Below are positions 1 through 7,316 of a stretch of DNA of 18,470 bases, piece after piece. The notes beneath the pieces were generated by a model, which was given only the letters and a program-made list of their open reading frames with translations, was not told the origin of the DNA and made no database searches. Each line of letters begins with the position of its first letter. Position 1 is the first letter of the stretch. This DNA is from JBJXFK01 sp046155505. GTDB taxonomy: Bacteria; Planctomycetota; Phycisphaerae; UBA1845; Fen-1342. The translations under genes were made by a program, and so were the position numbers. The stretch is from NCBI GenBank assembly GCA_046155505.1, contig JBJXFK010000151.1, forward strand, positions 1 to 18,470, read 5' to 3'.

Positions 1-1
1 C

Positions 2-52
2 GACTTCAAAGAGAATTTCATCGAGGGCCATAAACCCGCTCCGGTGCGTTAG
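2..52 (+). CDS. 3' end of an unidentified CDS cut by the left window edge
   Basis: Read from base 2, the frame gives DFKENFIEGHKPAPVR followed by TAG. The mix of charged and polar residues and ordinary codons looks like a genuine C-terminal tail, and non-coding repeat sequence begins just after it. Only 16 codons are visible, so neither family nor function can be given. It could also be a chance open frame. Confidence 0.35.
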   Translation, partial: DFKENFIEGHKPAPVR

Positions 53-535
53 TTGACGAATCTTGCGTGAGAATACAGGTAGGTTGGGCTTCGCTCAAGG
101 CGGGCGCGGGACGGGGTACAAATGCAGAGTGAAGAATGCAGAATGCAGAGCGAAAGGCGAAGCGCGGGATGAACGGCAGCGGGTGGGTCGGTGCGGGGAC
201 GCGGTGAAGGTCTTGAGAACCAAGATGCTCACGCGCCCCCCTCTCGTTGACCACCTTGGGCCGGATTGATTGGTTTGCGGGTTTTATCGGGCGCATTTGC
301 GGATGTCGGAATCTTGCGAGGTGGCGGGAATCGGGATGGTGCGCAGCGCGGCTCACGCGAAGAGCGTAGGCGGCGGATGCGCGAGTTTCGCGGCGCGGAT
401 GCGCGGGGAACGGAGATTCACGGCGGTGAGCGGATTTGTGCAGGTGTGGCACAGGCTAATCGCAGTTGCGATCAAATCGAATCATGCAGGGGACAACTTG
501 AGTCAACAAGCGGATGCGCGACTCTTTTTGAACGC
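53..535. other. Non-coding spacer with degenerate repeats
   Basis: I see no convincing gene here. The overlapping open frames in several phases lack a ribosome binding site and a recognisable domain. The stretch contains a phrase at about 78-104 (GTAGGTTGGGCTTCGCTCAA) resembling intergenic repeats I associate with planctomycetes from memory, then a period-7 array at 119-160. From about 531 it runs into the ~105-bp palindromic repeat. It probably accumulated by decay of the 3' part of the neighbouring minus-strand gene and by repeat insertion; that is inference. Confidence 0.55.
119..160. repeat. Degenerate heptanucleotide tandem array (AGAATGC type)
   Basis: The bases divide into seven-base units CAAATGC, AGAGTGA, AGAATGC, AGAATGC, AGAGCGA and AAGGCGA. 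Two adjacent units are identical and the others differ at one to four positions. The period is the same as in the arrays at 2317-2347, 3651-3685 and 14546-14587, although the unit sequence differs. Confidence 0.7.
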
Positions 536-640
536 CGCGCCGCTCAGCGACCGCGTCGTTCACTCACGGTCGGTTCACACTGCTCGCAGAGCAGTGGCAC
601 CCGCACGGTTTTCGTAGTTGGACAGTGCCACCCGCCCTTT
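536..640 (-). repeat. ~105-bp palindromic repeat, copy 1 (truncates a gene)
   Basis: This stretch aligns without gaps to 2762-2866 at an offset of 2226 bases. Roughly four fifths of positions are identical by eye, rising to about two mismatches over the core 578-620. The core holds a perfect 8-bp stem: CACTGCTC (578-585), loop GCA, GAGCAGTG (589-596). On the minus strand the phrase CAACTACGAAAACCGTGC precedes the stem. The minus-strand gene 575-961 reads into it and stops inside it. Confidence 0.8.
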
Positions 641-961
641 GAACCCGCCGTACACCCCGACACCGTTGGGGATCAAAAACGTGGTGTTCCGCGAACCCGA
701 TGGTGAACCAACGACCGAGTAGGTCCACACCGGTCGATAGGTTCCGCGTGCAACCCAGATCTGCGCGCCGAGCGAAATAGTCGTCGCGTGAGGATCGAGC
801 GCATCATTTAGGTCTAAGAAGGCATCGCGCCATGTACTTCCGTCTTGCAGTCCGCCGGGCGGGGCGTTCTGATCAACTCGCAGAATGGTCTGCGCGCTTG
901 CGAGCGCCGAGACACCCAACGAGACAAGGGCCGCGAGAATCCGCCGATCCATGACTAACAT
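575..961 (-). CDS. Exported surface-protein N-terminus, 3' end replaced by a repeat (probably a broken gene)
   Basis: The 128-residue product begins MLVMDRRILAALVSLG. A hydrophobic core ending ASAQ (about residues 6-24) is a clear signal peptide. The next segment (VDQNAPPGG, DGSTWRDAF, DLNDAL, IWVARGTYRP, VYGGFKG) matches the start of large right-handed beta-helix surface proteins common in planctomycetes, which are normally several hundred residues long. After GGFKG the sequence departs from that pattern: the last ~17 residues (NYENRAGATALRAV end) are encoded by the palindromic repeat at 536-640, which also supplies the stop. The start at 961 is chosen because AAGGAG (973-968) lies 6 nt upstream; an open extension to 997 has no such signal and overlaps the upstream gene. 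It lies 25 nt after the HAF/dockerin gene and probably shares its transcript. The stump may be exported but is unlikely to fold as the intact protein. Confidence 0.7.
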   Translation of the reverse strand: MLVMDRRILAALVSLGVSALASAQTILRVDQNAPPGGLQDGSTWRDAFLDLNDALDPHATTISLGAQIWVARGTYRPVWTYSVVGSPSGSRNTTFLIPNGVGVYGGFKGRVALSNYENRAGATALRAV

Positions 962-986
962 TTTCTTCTCCTTATTTCGTGCAACG

Positions 987-2189
987 TCATTCGCCAAAGC
1001 GCGAGAGGACTAAAGCCAGATCAACAAGGTCGACTTCGCCGTCAAGATTGACGTCGCCGAGCTGCGCGAATCCAGATTCGGATCCAAAGTCCGCAAGTAC
1101 GAAAGCCAGATCTTCTAAGCTAATGTGGCAGTCACCCGTGAGATCGCCCTCAAGCCACTGAGCTTCCAACAATAGTGACCCGTTTCCTCCGGCCACGACG
1201 ACCTGGCCAAGGTCGTTGATTGCCTCCGCGCCGCTGATTGCCGCAGGTGTCGGCGTCAATAGCGGCAGCAAATCGATCGCGGTGCCAACTGCCCAATAGA
1301 ACGGTCTATCAAATGCACCCGTGAATCGACCCACAGCGTGCCCACGATCGTTGACTGCGGTGAAATATGCTGACTGCGAGTCCGACGGGGGCGGAACCGA
1401 GTCGATGCCCCAAGGCGTCCACGCCACAGCGACATTCGTGCGAAGTACCGCATCTCTCCCATCACCCACGATTAGTCCATAGTTGTTGATCGCTTCTGCG
1501 CGAGTCCAAATGAAATCAAGCGGACTCGACAACCAGTTGAATTCAAGGCGGTTTCGAATTATGAACGCGCGCGGGACGTTACTCTCGATATTGGCATAGC
1601 CGACGACATCGCCCAATTCATTGACGCCACGTAGAAAGGCGGGATACGGCTCAGTTAGTTCGCCGAAGAATGTGAAATCGCCGTTGTGCCAGACAAACGG
1701 ATCCCAATGCCACGGGCCGGGAATCACGCGCCGAAATACGCTACCGACGACTTCTCCGTTGTCATTGATGTCCGTGATGTAGACGTTTGTGCTGGGGTGC
1801 GGGAAGTCGATTACGGTGTAGCCGGTCTCCGCCGACCATACAAACCCAAACCACTCGGCACCATCCGACATGGTTCCGGCCATTTGTCCTAAGTCGTTGA
1901 TCGCATACGCAGACATACTGATAATGCCCGGCGGCAGCGGCAGAATGTCAACGCCCATTTCCGGCGTCCACCAGAACGCGCGCGTCGTGTCGCCGCCGGT
2001 GACAATTTCGCCGGCGACGTGACCGTTGTTGTTGATGTCCCAGCCGACGCAGTAGAGATCCGGCAGGCGGATGCGCTCCCAGGTGTAGTAGCAGGATTCC
2101 TGCGCTACGGCGGAACCAATCACGAACGCGCCGACGGCGAACGCGACGAGAATTCGACAGTTCGTCAAATTGGCGGAATTAGCCGACAT
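987..2189 (-). CDS. Extracellular HAF-repeat protein with C-terminal dockerin-like domain
   Basis: This is a 400-residue exported protein. The signal peptide covers about residues 1-29 (hydrophobic ILVAFAVGAFVIGSAVAQ). The body has at least seven repeats of the form INDLGQMAGTMSDG...GFVWSAETG (e.g. WDINNNGHVAGE, YAINDLGQMAGT, TDINDNGEVVGS, RGVNELGDVVGY, EAINNYGLIVGD, TAVNDRGHAVGR), the signature of the 'probable extracellular repeat, HAF family'. They are predicted to form a beta-propeller-like fold. The last ~50 residues carry two EF-hand-like loops, GDLTGDCHISLEDL and GDVNLDGEVDLVDL, each followed by a helix: a dockerin type I-like duplicated Ca-binding domain. In this phylum such tails are probably sorting or anchoring modules rather than cellulosome parts (inference). 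The start at 2189 has AAGGAG about 7-8 nt upstream; the open extension to 2234 adds a basic stretch that does not suit a signal peptide. Function is unknown. Confidence 0.85.
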   Translation of the reverse strand: MSANSANLTNCRILVAFAVGAFVIGSAVAQESCYYTWERIRLPDLYCVGWDINNNGHVAGEIVTGGDTTRAFWWTPEMGVDILPLPPGIISMSAYAINDLGQMAGTMSDGAEWFGFVWSAETGYTVIDFPHPSTNVYITDINDNGEVVGSVFRRVIPGPWHWDPFVWHNGDFTFFGELTEPYPAFLRGVNELGDVVGYANIESNVPRAFIIRNRLEFNWLSSPLDFIWTRAEAINNYGLIVGDGRDAVLRTNVAVAWTPWGIDSVPPPSDSQSAYFTAVNDRGHAVGRFTGAFDRPFYWAVGTAIDLLPLLTPTPAAISGAEAINDLGQVVVAGGNGSLLLEAQWLEGDLTGDCHISLEDLAFVLADFGSESGFAQLGDVNLDGEVDLVDLALVLSRFGE

Positions 2190-2224
2190 GGAGTGCTCCT
2201 TTTGAGCGTTTTTGCGACGCTTCA

Positions 2225-2230
2225 ATGGTA
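2225..2230 (-). promoter_or_regulatory. Candidate -10 box for the HAF gene
   Basis: The minus strand reads GCTACCAT, so TACCAT occupies 2230-2225, about 35 nt before the chosen ATG. This leaves a short leader containing the AAGGAG site. The preceding GC matches the extended form seen before other genes here (GCTATACT at 17778-17785). No convincing -35 box is visible. Confidence 0.35.
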
Positions 2231-2282
2231 GCACGCGGCATGTGGCGGAAAACGGGAAAATTGCGGTTAGGGGGTGGGGAAA

Positions 2283-2347
2283 AGCGACGGAGCGATGAAG
2301 CGACGAAGGGCAATGCGGGGAACGGGGAACGGGGAACGGGGAACGGG
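2283..2347. repeat. Octamer array followed by a GGGGAAC heptamer array
   Basis: Bases 2283-2306 are three eight-base units (AGCGACGG, AGCGATGA, AGCGACGA). Bases 2317-2344 are four perfect GGGGAAC copies, followed by a partial GGG. Perfect copies suggest recent slippage, in contrast to the degenerate arrays elsewhere. It lies just upstream of the HAF gene promoter region. Confidence 0.85.
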
Positions 2348-2552
2348 ATTTGGGGTGGGACGGCTCATACGGAACCCCGGGGGACGGGCCAATAACCTAG
2401 ATCAAGTATTGCCGCGCGGTGGTGGGAAGTCAAACACATTCTACTTTTGCGAGACGATTCAGTTTGCATGCAAACTAGAGATCGGTGCGCGAGGCGCATG
2501 GAGCGGGGATTGGGGTGGCCGGGAGCGCATACGGGCCGCAAGGTTCGGAATT

Positions 2553-2732
2553 GCAGCCCTTCGGGCTGCGGAATCAAGTATTGAACGGCGTCGCGATCCG
2601 GGGGTGTCGCTGCGCTCCACGCCCCGGCTAACGACGGTCGAGGCCGTCGGCCTGAATTCCTCGATTGGCGCCCATCACGCGACGAATGCAACCGGCGAAC
2701 TCGCATGCGGCTGCGGCAGCGGCTGCTGCCGC
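2553..2732. repeat. Cluster of four short palindromes (REP-like island)
   Basis: Four inverted repeats lie close together. (1) GCAGCCC-TTC-GGGCTGC at 2553-2569, perfect 7-bp stem. (2) CCGGGGGTG at 2598-2606 against CACGCCCCGG at 2618-2627, one bulge. (3) AGGCCG-T-CGGCCT at 2641-2653. (4) GCGGCAGC-GGCT-GCTGCCGC at 2713-2732, perfect 8-bp stem with a 4-nt loop. No run of T follows any of them, so they do not look like intrinsic terminators. The enclosing 2348-2760 holds no gene I can support. Confidence 0.65.
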
Positions 2733-2761
2733 TGGGAGAACGCGGAAATCAACCCTGCGAA

Positions 2762-2866
2762 CGCGCCGCCTGGCGACTGAATCGTTCTCTTACTGTCGAA
2801 TCGCACTGCTCACAGAGCAGTGGCACACGCACGGTTTTCGTAGTTGAGCATCGCCACCTGCCACCG
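2762..2866 (-). repeat. ~105-bp palindromic repeat, copy 2
   Basis: This is the second copy of the repeat at 536-640, in the same orientation. The stem is CACTGCTC (2804-2811), loop ACA, GAGCAGTG (2815-2822), followed on the plus strand by the same CGCACGGTTTTCGTAGTTG phrase. The two copies flank the exported-protein pair as direct repeats about 2.2 kb apart. Confidence 0.8.
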
Positions 2867-3115
2867 TACACGAATTCCGCGGCGGCGTTGTCATGGGCGA
2901 TGCTGCGGAGAAGTGCGCAGGCGAGTGCTACAATCTTGGCGTCGGTGCGATTGGAGGCTCTACTTATCGCGGGCTTTGAAGCACCGTCCAATTGCGGCAC
3001 GCGGATTGCTGCGATTTCTTCCGCAGATGTGCCGGATAAGAATCCTGTGTCGGGCATGCCGCTGCGGCGTCGCGTCGGTATTGCAAGACTCGCTCTGCCA
3101 AGACGGAGGTGTGTC
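2867..3115 (+). other. Leader region of the universal stress gene, possible -10 box
   Basis: The frame of the downstream gene stays open upstream, but the translated sequence resembles no stress protein and has no ribosome binding site, so I treat it as non-coding. GCTACAAT with TACAAT at 2929-2934 is a plausible extended -10 box. It would give a leader of about 175 nt. No clear -35 box or structured regulator is visible. Confidence 0.3.
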
Positions 3116-3589
3116 ATGCAAGTCAAACCCACTCGCATCCTGTGGCCGACCGATTTTTCGGAGTTGTCGCTGCATGCCGGGCGGTATGCGCGGGCGATGG
3201 CGGACCAGTTCGGGGCCGAGCTGCACATTGTGCATGTCGTGCCGCCGCCGCTGAGCCCGGATGTGGCGGTGATGGTGCCGGCGGATGCGCCGATGACGAT
3301 GACCGAGCCGAAGCTGCTCGATGCGTCGCGGGCGGCGATCAAGGAACTGATCATCAAACACTTCGACGGCGACCCGAAGATCGTGACGCACGCGTACTAC
3401 GGCAATCCGTGGCCGACGATTTGTGAGTATGCCAAGGAAAAGGGCATCGACCTGATCGTGGTCAGCACGCATGGCCGCACGGGGATTAGCCATGTGCTGA
3501 TTGGCAGCACGGCAGAGCGGATCGTGCAGCACGCGCCGTGCGCGGTGTTGACGGTGAAGAGGAGCGGGCGGGGATTCCTGAACGAATAG
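3116..3589 (+). CDS. Universal stress protein (UspA family), single domain
   Basis: The 157-residue cytoplasmic protein is of ordinary length for one Usp domain. The N-terminus (RILWPTDFSELSLHAGRYA, residues ~7-25) is the first strand and nucleotide-contact region, with Asp in the usual place (PTDFS). HIVHVV is the second strand. The C-terminal ATP-binding loop reads STHGRTGISHVLIGST, fitting G-2X-G-9X-G(S/T) except that the first Gly is Ser, a common variant. It ends HAPCAVLTVKR, as is typical. ATP binding is therefore likely but not certain. The start at 3116 has GGAGG at 3105-3109 with 6-nt spacing. It stands alone between the repeat island and the GTPase pair and may act in stress survival; the partner is unknown. 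Confidence 0.92.
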   Translation: MQVKPTRILWPTDFSELSLHAGRYARAMADQFGAELHIVHVVPPPLSPDVAVMVPADAPMTMTEPKLLDASRAAIKELIIKHFDGDPKIVTHAYYGNPWPTICEYAKEKGIDLIVVSTHGRTGISHVLIGSTAERIVQHAPCAVLTVKRSGRGFLNE

Positions 3590-3650
3590 CGAGCCGGGCT
3601 TGGAATGTTGGCCGCTTCGTGCAGAATACCCTGCGAGCGATCGCGCTTCG

Positions 3651-3685
3651 GTGATCCATGATTGGTGAGCTGTGATTTGTGATCG
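3651..3685. repeat. Heptanucleotide tandem array (GTGATTT type)
   Basis: The sequence divides into GTGATCC, ATGATTG, GTGAGCT, GTGATTT and GTGATCG, five consecutive seven-base units sharing a TGA core. It lies directly before the first GTPase gene. A 9-bp inverted repeat (CGAGCGATC at 3634-3642, GATCGCTCG at 3681-3689) brackets it. A possible GTG start at 3679 falls inside the array, one reason to prefer the later start. Confidence 0.7.
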
Positions 3686-3705
3686 CTCGGAGGAACTGCG
3701 CGCTG

Positions 3706-5514
3706 GTGCATGCTGTCGTTGATTCAGGTTTCGCGCTTGAGGCCGCGCCTGCGCGGCTGCACGCATTTGTGCGGCGGCTGCTCGAACGAGCGCGGCGGTT
3801 GCGCAGCGCAGTCTCCGGCTCGCGGACGGAACTGGCCGACACCATCGAATCGCTGCAACTGGGCGAGGCGCTGCTGCGCTTGTCGCCGCTTGAACGCCCG
3901 CAACATGTCGTCATCCTCGGCCCGACGCAGGCCGGGAAAAGCACCATCGTCAATTTGCTGCTCGGAGAGACCGCGGCGGGTGTGAGTCCGCTGGCCGGGT
4001 TCACCGTACATGCACAGGCGTTCACGTCGACGCCGCCGGATGAGAATGCGATGTGGCAGACGGTAGCGTTTCCGGGTTTCGGGGTGGTTGATTCGGCAAA
4101 CCTGAGTCGTGAGCGATTGGACTCGTATGCGTTTGAAGCGTTGCACGCGACGGCGCGGGATTCGCTGGCGCAGCGCGCGGTGGTGTGGGACACGCCGGAC
4201 TTTGATTCGCTGGCGGCGGCGGAGTATCGCGGTGCGATTTTTGAGGCGGTCGGGCTGGCGGATGTGCTGGTCGTCGCGATGAGCAAGGAGAAATACTCCG
4301 ACCTCGCGGTGTGGCGCGTGCTGCGAATGGTGGAGCCGCTGGGGCGGCCGGTGCTGCTGTGCGTGAATAAGATGAGCGACGACGCGCGCGAGGTGATCGA
4401 GCGGTCGCTGCGCGAACGATTGGCCGAGCACGCGCCGCGGCTCGCGGATGCGGCGATTGAGATGATTCCGTATCAGCCGGCGCTGGCAGCGGACGAGGCG
4501 GAGTGGAATGTGTCGGCGGCTTTCTCGCTGCGAAAACGCGTTCACGCGCTGCTTGATCGACACGACAAGCACGCGGCGGCCCGCGGCGTGGTGCGATACG
4601 CGCGTGGGATGTGGCCGGTGTGGCTTGCGCCGATCGAGGCCGAGTTGGCTGCGGAGCAGGCGTGGCAGCAGATGGTCGCGGCGTCGGTCGAGGCGGCGCT
4701 GGGTGACTATCGGCGAGATTTTTTGGATCACCCAACGCGGTATGACTCGTTTCGACGGGCAACGCTGCGATTGCTGCAACTGCTGGAGGTGCCGGGGCTG
4801 TCGGCGGGCGCGAGTTGGGTGCGTGACAAGTTGACGTTTCCGCTGCGTTGGGCACTGTCGCGCGGGCGGGAACTGTTCACGCAATCGGCGCAGGTGCCGA
4901 CGCCGACGACGCCGAATGAGGAATTGGCGCTGCGCGAGGCGACCGAGCGGATGTTGACGACGCTGGAGCGCGACGCGCGACGGCGGTGCGACAGTTCGGA
5001 CCCCGGCTATGCGATCTGGCAAGCGGCGGCGCGCGGGCTTGAGGGCGGCGGCGAGGAGTTGCGCGCGGGATTCGCGGGCGAGGCGCGCGATCAGCGGGCG
5101 CGGTTTGAGCCGGAGATCGAGGCGGCCGCGAATCGGTTGTTCGAGGCGTTGCAGAAAAACCCGGCGGTTTTGCATTCATTGCGCGGGGCGCGCGCGGTCG
5201 CGGATTTGGCTTCTGTGGCGCTGGCGGTGAAGACGGGCGGGATGAGCGCCGAGACGCTGGTGTTCGCGCCGGCGATGCTGGCGGTGACTTCATTTCTGAC
5301 CGAGAGTGCGCTGGGCGGGTACATGCGCACGATCGAGGCTGACCTGAAGAAGCGGCAGCTTGAGCACGTGCGGCGCGAGGTGTTTGAAGGGGCGTTCATG
5401 TCGCGGCTGCGCGGCTTGCCGACGAAGGGCGATGCGAGCAACGTGGGCATTTCGCGCGATGAGATTGAGGACGCGGCGGCGGCGCTGGATGAATGGGAGC
5501 GGTCGATTCGATGA
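3706..5514 (+). CDS. Membrane-associated P-loop GTPase, first of a coupled pair (dynamin/Era-like)
   Basis: About 602 residues. An N-terminal helical stretch is followed by a GTPase domain: G1 GPTQAGKST (residues ~72-80), G3 WDTPDFDS (~160-167) and G4 NKMSDD (~218-223). G4 has Ser where the canonical N/TKxD has Asp, so guanine specificity may be altered. A long helical segment follows, then a hydrophobic stretch around 518-540 (TLVFAPAMLAVTSFL) and a charged C-terminal tail. Length and arrangement (GTPase head, helical stalk, membrane-contact patch) resemble bacterial dynamin-like and YfjP-type GTPases; exact family not established. The GTG at 3706 has GGAGG at 3689-3693 but 12-nt spacing; the alternative GTG at 3679 lies in a tandem array. 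Its TGA overlaps the ATG of the next GTPase (ATGA, 5511-5514), implying translational coupling and probably a heteromeric partnership. A role in envelope remodelling is inference. Confidence 0.82.
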   Translation: MHAVVDSGFALEAAPARLHAFVRRLLERARRLRSAVSGSRTELADTIESLQLGEALLRLSPLERPQHVVILGPTQAGKSTIVNLLLGETAAGVSPLAGFTVHAQAFTSTPPDENAMWQTVAFPGFGVVDSANLSRERLDSYAFEALHATARDSLAQRAVVWDTPDFDSLAAAEYRGAIFEAVGLADVLVVAMSKEKYSDLAVWRVLRMVEPLGRPVLLCVNKMSDDAREVIERSLRERLAEHAPRLADAAIEMIPYQPALAADEAEWNVSAAFSLRKRVHALLDRHDKHAAARGVVRYARGMWPVWLAPIEAELAAEQAWQQMVAASVEAALGDYRRDFLDHPTRYDSFRRATLRLLQLLEVPGLSAGASWVRDKLTFPLRWALSRGRELFTQSAQVPTPTTPNEELALREATERMLTTLERDARRRCDSSDPGYAIWQAAARGLEGGGEELRAGFAGEARDQRARFEPEIEAAANRLFEALQKNPAVLHSLRGARAVADLASVALAVKTGGMSAETLVFAPAMLAVTSFLTESALGGYMRTIEADLKKRQLEHVRREVFEGAFMSRLRGLPTKGDASNVGISRDEIEDAAAALDEWERSIR

Positions 5515-7250
5515 GTGATTCGCTTCCAGAATTGCTGCACGCGGCGCGGGCGTGGTTCGATGCGGCGAGCGCGGCGGGCTGGTTGGATGATGCGGCGCGG
5601 GCCAAGCTCGACGCGGTCGAGGCGGCGTGTCCGGGCGATTTGTTCGCGCATGGGGCGCGGCCGCTGGTGGTCGCGTTTTTCGGCGGGACAGGCGTTGGAA
5701 AGAGCAGCCTGCTCAATCGGTTGGCGGGCACGCGGCTGGCGCGAACGGGGGCCGAGCGGCCGACTTCGCGTGAGTTGACGATTTATTTGCATGAGAGCGT
5801 GCCGCTGGCGAATTTGCCCGAGTCGCTTCCGGCGGACAAGGTGCAGGTGCAGCGACACGCGTCCGCGGCGCTACGCGAGGTGGTGTGGATCGACACGCCG
5901 GACGTGGACAGCACGGCGGCGGAGAATCGGGCGCTGGCGCTGGCGTGTTTGCCGCACGTTGATCTGGTTGTGTACGTCGTGAGTCCCGAGCGCTATCGCG
6001 ATGATGTGGGTTGGCGGGTGCTGCGCGAGCGCGGGCATCGGCACGGCTGGATGTTCGCGATGAACCGCTGGGACGAGGGCGACCCGAAGCAACGCGATGA
6101 TTTGGGGCGAATGCTGCGTGAGGCGGGGTTTGAGAATCCGCTGATTTTTCGGACGGCGTGTCCGCCGCGACCGCCGGCGTTTTTGGTGGCCGATGAGTTT
6201 GAGGACTTGAAGGCGGCGATCGGTGAGTTGGTTTCGCAGCATGGCGTCGCGGAGCTGGAGCGGCTGGGACATGCGGCACGCTTGGCGGAGTTGCGGGCGG
6301 CGATCGAGGGGGCGGCGGCGGCGCTGGGCGACGATGTGACGTGGGCCAAATTGCATGCGAATCTGGATGCGCACTTACAGCGGGCGCGGGTGGCGTTGAT
6401 CGAGGGGGCGGCGTGGCCGATTGCGACGGCGGCGGCGAATTTCGCGAGCGGCGATGCGTCGCTGCTGCGCTCGGTGGTGCGGACGGCGCGGAATGCGCTG
6501 CGCGAGGACGGCGCGGGCGTGCGCGGCTTGTCGCGCGGCGCGGCGCGCGACGCCGGGGGCGATGCGGCCGAAAAAACGCACGCGCGCGGATTGTGGGTTT
6601 CGCTGTGGGATGATTGGGCGGCGTCGCGCATGGCCGAGTGCGTCGATGCGCTGGAGATCGACTTGCGGCGAGCACGGGTTGCGCCTGGGCCGACGCGCGG
6701 GCGGCTCGAAGCGGCACTAGCGGGCGGCGAGGCGCTGGTCGATCGCCCGGTGAATGATGCGCTGCGGGCGGCGCTGGCCACGCCGGGGACGGCGCTGCAG
6801 CGCGCGGCACGGCAGGTGACGGGGTTTTTGACGGTGTTATTGCCGGGCATGGCGCTGTTGCTCGTCGCATGGCGGGTGATCGAGGGGTACCTCGGCGCGG
6901 CGCAGGCGGGCGGGCGATACTTGGATTCGAGCTTCGCCGTGCATAGCGTGCTGTTTGTGTTGGTCGCGTGGCTGGTGCCGTTCGGGCTCGATCGCTGGCT
7001 GAAGCCGTCACTGGTCGCGGCGGCGGCGGGCGGGATGCGGAGCGGGTTTGAGTTGGGGCTGGAGCAGCTTGGCGAGGAGCTGCGCGCGGGGCTGGTAGAG
7101 GCGGAGCGGAGTGCGGAGCAGATGCGCGGCGATGCGCGGCGGTTGTGCGAGCGCGTTGGCGTAGCGACGCCGGTGGGTCTTGGTGCGAACCGCGAGTCAA
7201 GCGTGGGACGGGTGGTTCGGCGATCGACGCCTGAATTCACCGTGCGGTGA
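5511..7250 (+). CDS. Membrane GTPase, second of a coupled pair (dynamin/Era-like)
   Basis: The 579-residue product has a complete set of GTPase motifs: G1 GGTGVGKSS (residues 58-66), candidate switch I Thr in RPTSRELT (~83-90), G3 DTPDVDS (128-134) and G4 NRWD (185-188). A long alanine- and arginine-rich helical region follows. Two hydrophobic helices (about 436-452, LTVLLPGMALLLVAW; and 479-498, VLFVLVAWLVPFGLDRW) form a membrane hairpin, then comes a helical tail. It shares the DTPDxDS form of G3 with its upstream partner. The start is fixed by the ATGA overlap with the preceding gene; the open frame six codons earlier is not needed. Coupling keeps the two GTPases stoichiometric, as in known paired bacterial dynamin-like proteins. 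Cargo and site of action are unknown. It converges on the toxin-antitoxin genes across 66 nt. Confidence 0.85.
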   Translation: MSDSLPELLHAARAWFDAASAAGWLDDAARAKLDAVEAACPGDLFAHGARPLVVAFFGGTGVGKSSLLNRLAGTRLARTGAERPTSRELTIYLHESVPLANLPESLPADKVQVQRHASAALREVVWIDTPDVDSTAAENRALALACLPHVDLVVYVVSPERYRDDVGWRVLRERGHRHGWMFAMNRWDEGDPKQRDDLGRMLREAGFENPLIFRTACPPRPPAFLVADEFEDLKAAIGELVSQHGVAELERLGHAARLAELRAAIEGAAAALGDDVTWAKLHANLDAHLQRARVALIEGAAWPIATAAANFASGDASLLRSVVRTARNALREDGAGVRGLSRGAARDAGGDAAEKTHARGLWVSLWDDWAASRMAECVDALEIDLRRARVAPGPTRGRLEAALAGGEALVDRPVNDALRAALATPGTALQRAARQVTGFLTVLLPGMALLLVAWRVIEGYLGAAQAGGRYLDSSFAVHSVLFVLVAWLVPFGLDRWLKPSLVAAAAGGMRSGFELGLEQLGEELRAGLVEAERSAEQMRGDARRLCERVGVATPVGLGANRESSVGRVVRRSTPEFTVR

Positions 7251-7316
7251 AGGCGAGCGCGCATAGCAAAGATGAACCTCTGCCGCATTGCACGCAACGA
7301 ATGGTGTCCGCGCTCG

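Noticed and set aside
119..160. CRISPR array
   Set aside because: Units are seven bases without spacers. Neither this array nor the others show repeats of 24-40 bp separated by unique spacers, and no cas gene is present.
266..706. Plus-strand frames across the first repeat (146 and 115 residues)
   Set aside because: They run through the repeat and against the truncated exported-protein gene, with no start signal or domain.
2705..3115. N-terminal extension of the universal stress protein
   Set aside because: The added residues derive partly from the repeat, resemble no Usp sequence, and the GGAGG site is correctly spaced for the ATG at 3116.
3679..3705. Earlier GTG start for the first GTPase
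   Set aside because: It lies within the seven-base tandem array and has no good ribosome binding site. The GTG at 3706 is preferred, although its spacing is long.
3724..5175. 483-residue minus-strand open frame
   Set aside because: It lies opposite the first GTPase gene, which has clear motifs. The product is Arg/Gln/His-rich without domains, as expected for an antisense frame in GC-rich DNA.
7254..7316. Inverted repeat CGAGCGCG / CGCGCTCG as a bidirectional terminator between GTPase and toxin genes
   Set aside because: The 8-bp arms are 47 nt apart and no T run follows, so in GC-rich DNA this can be chance.
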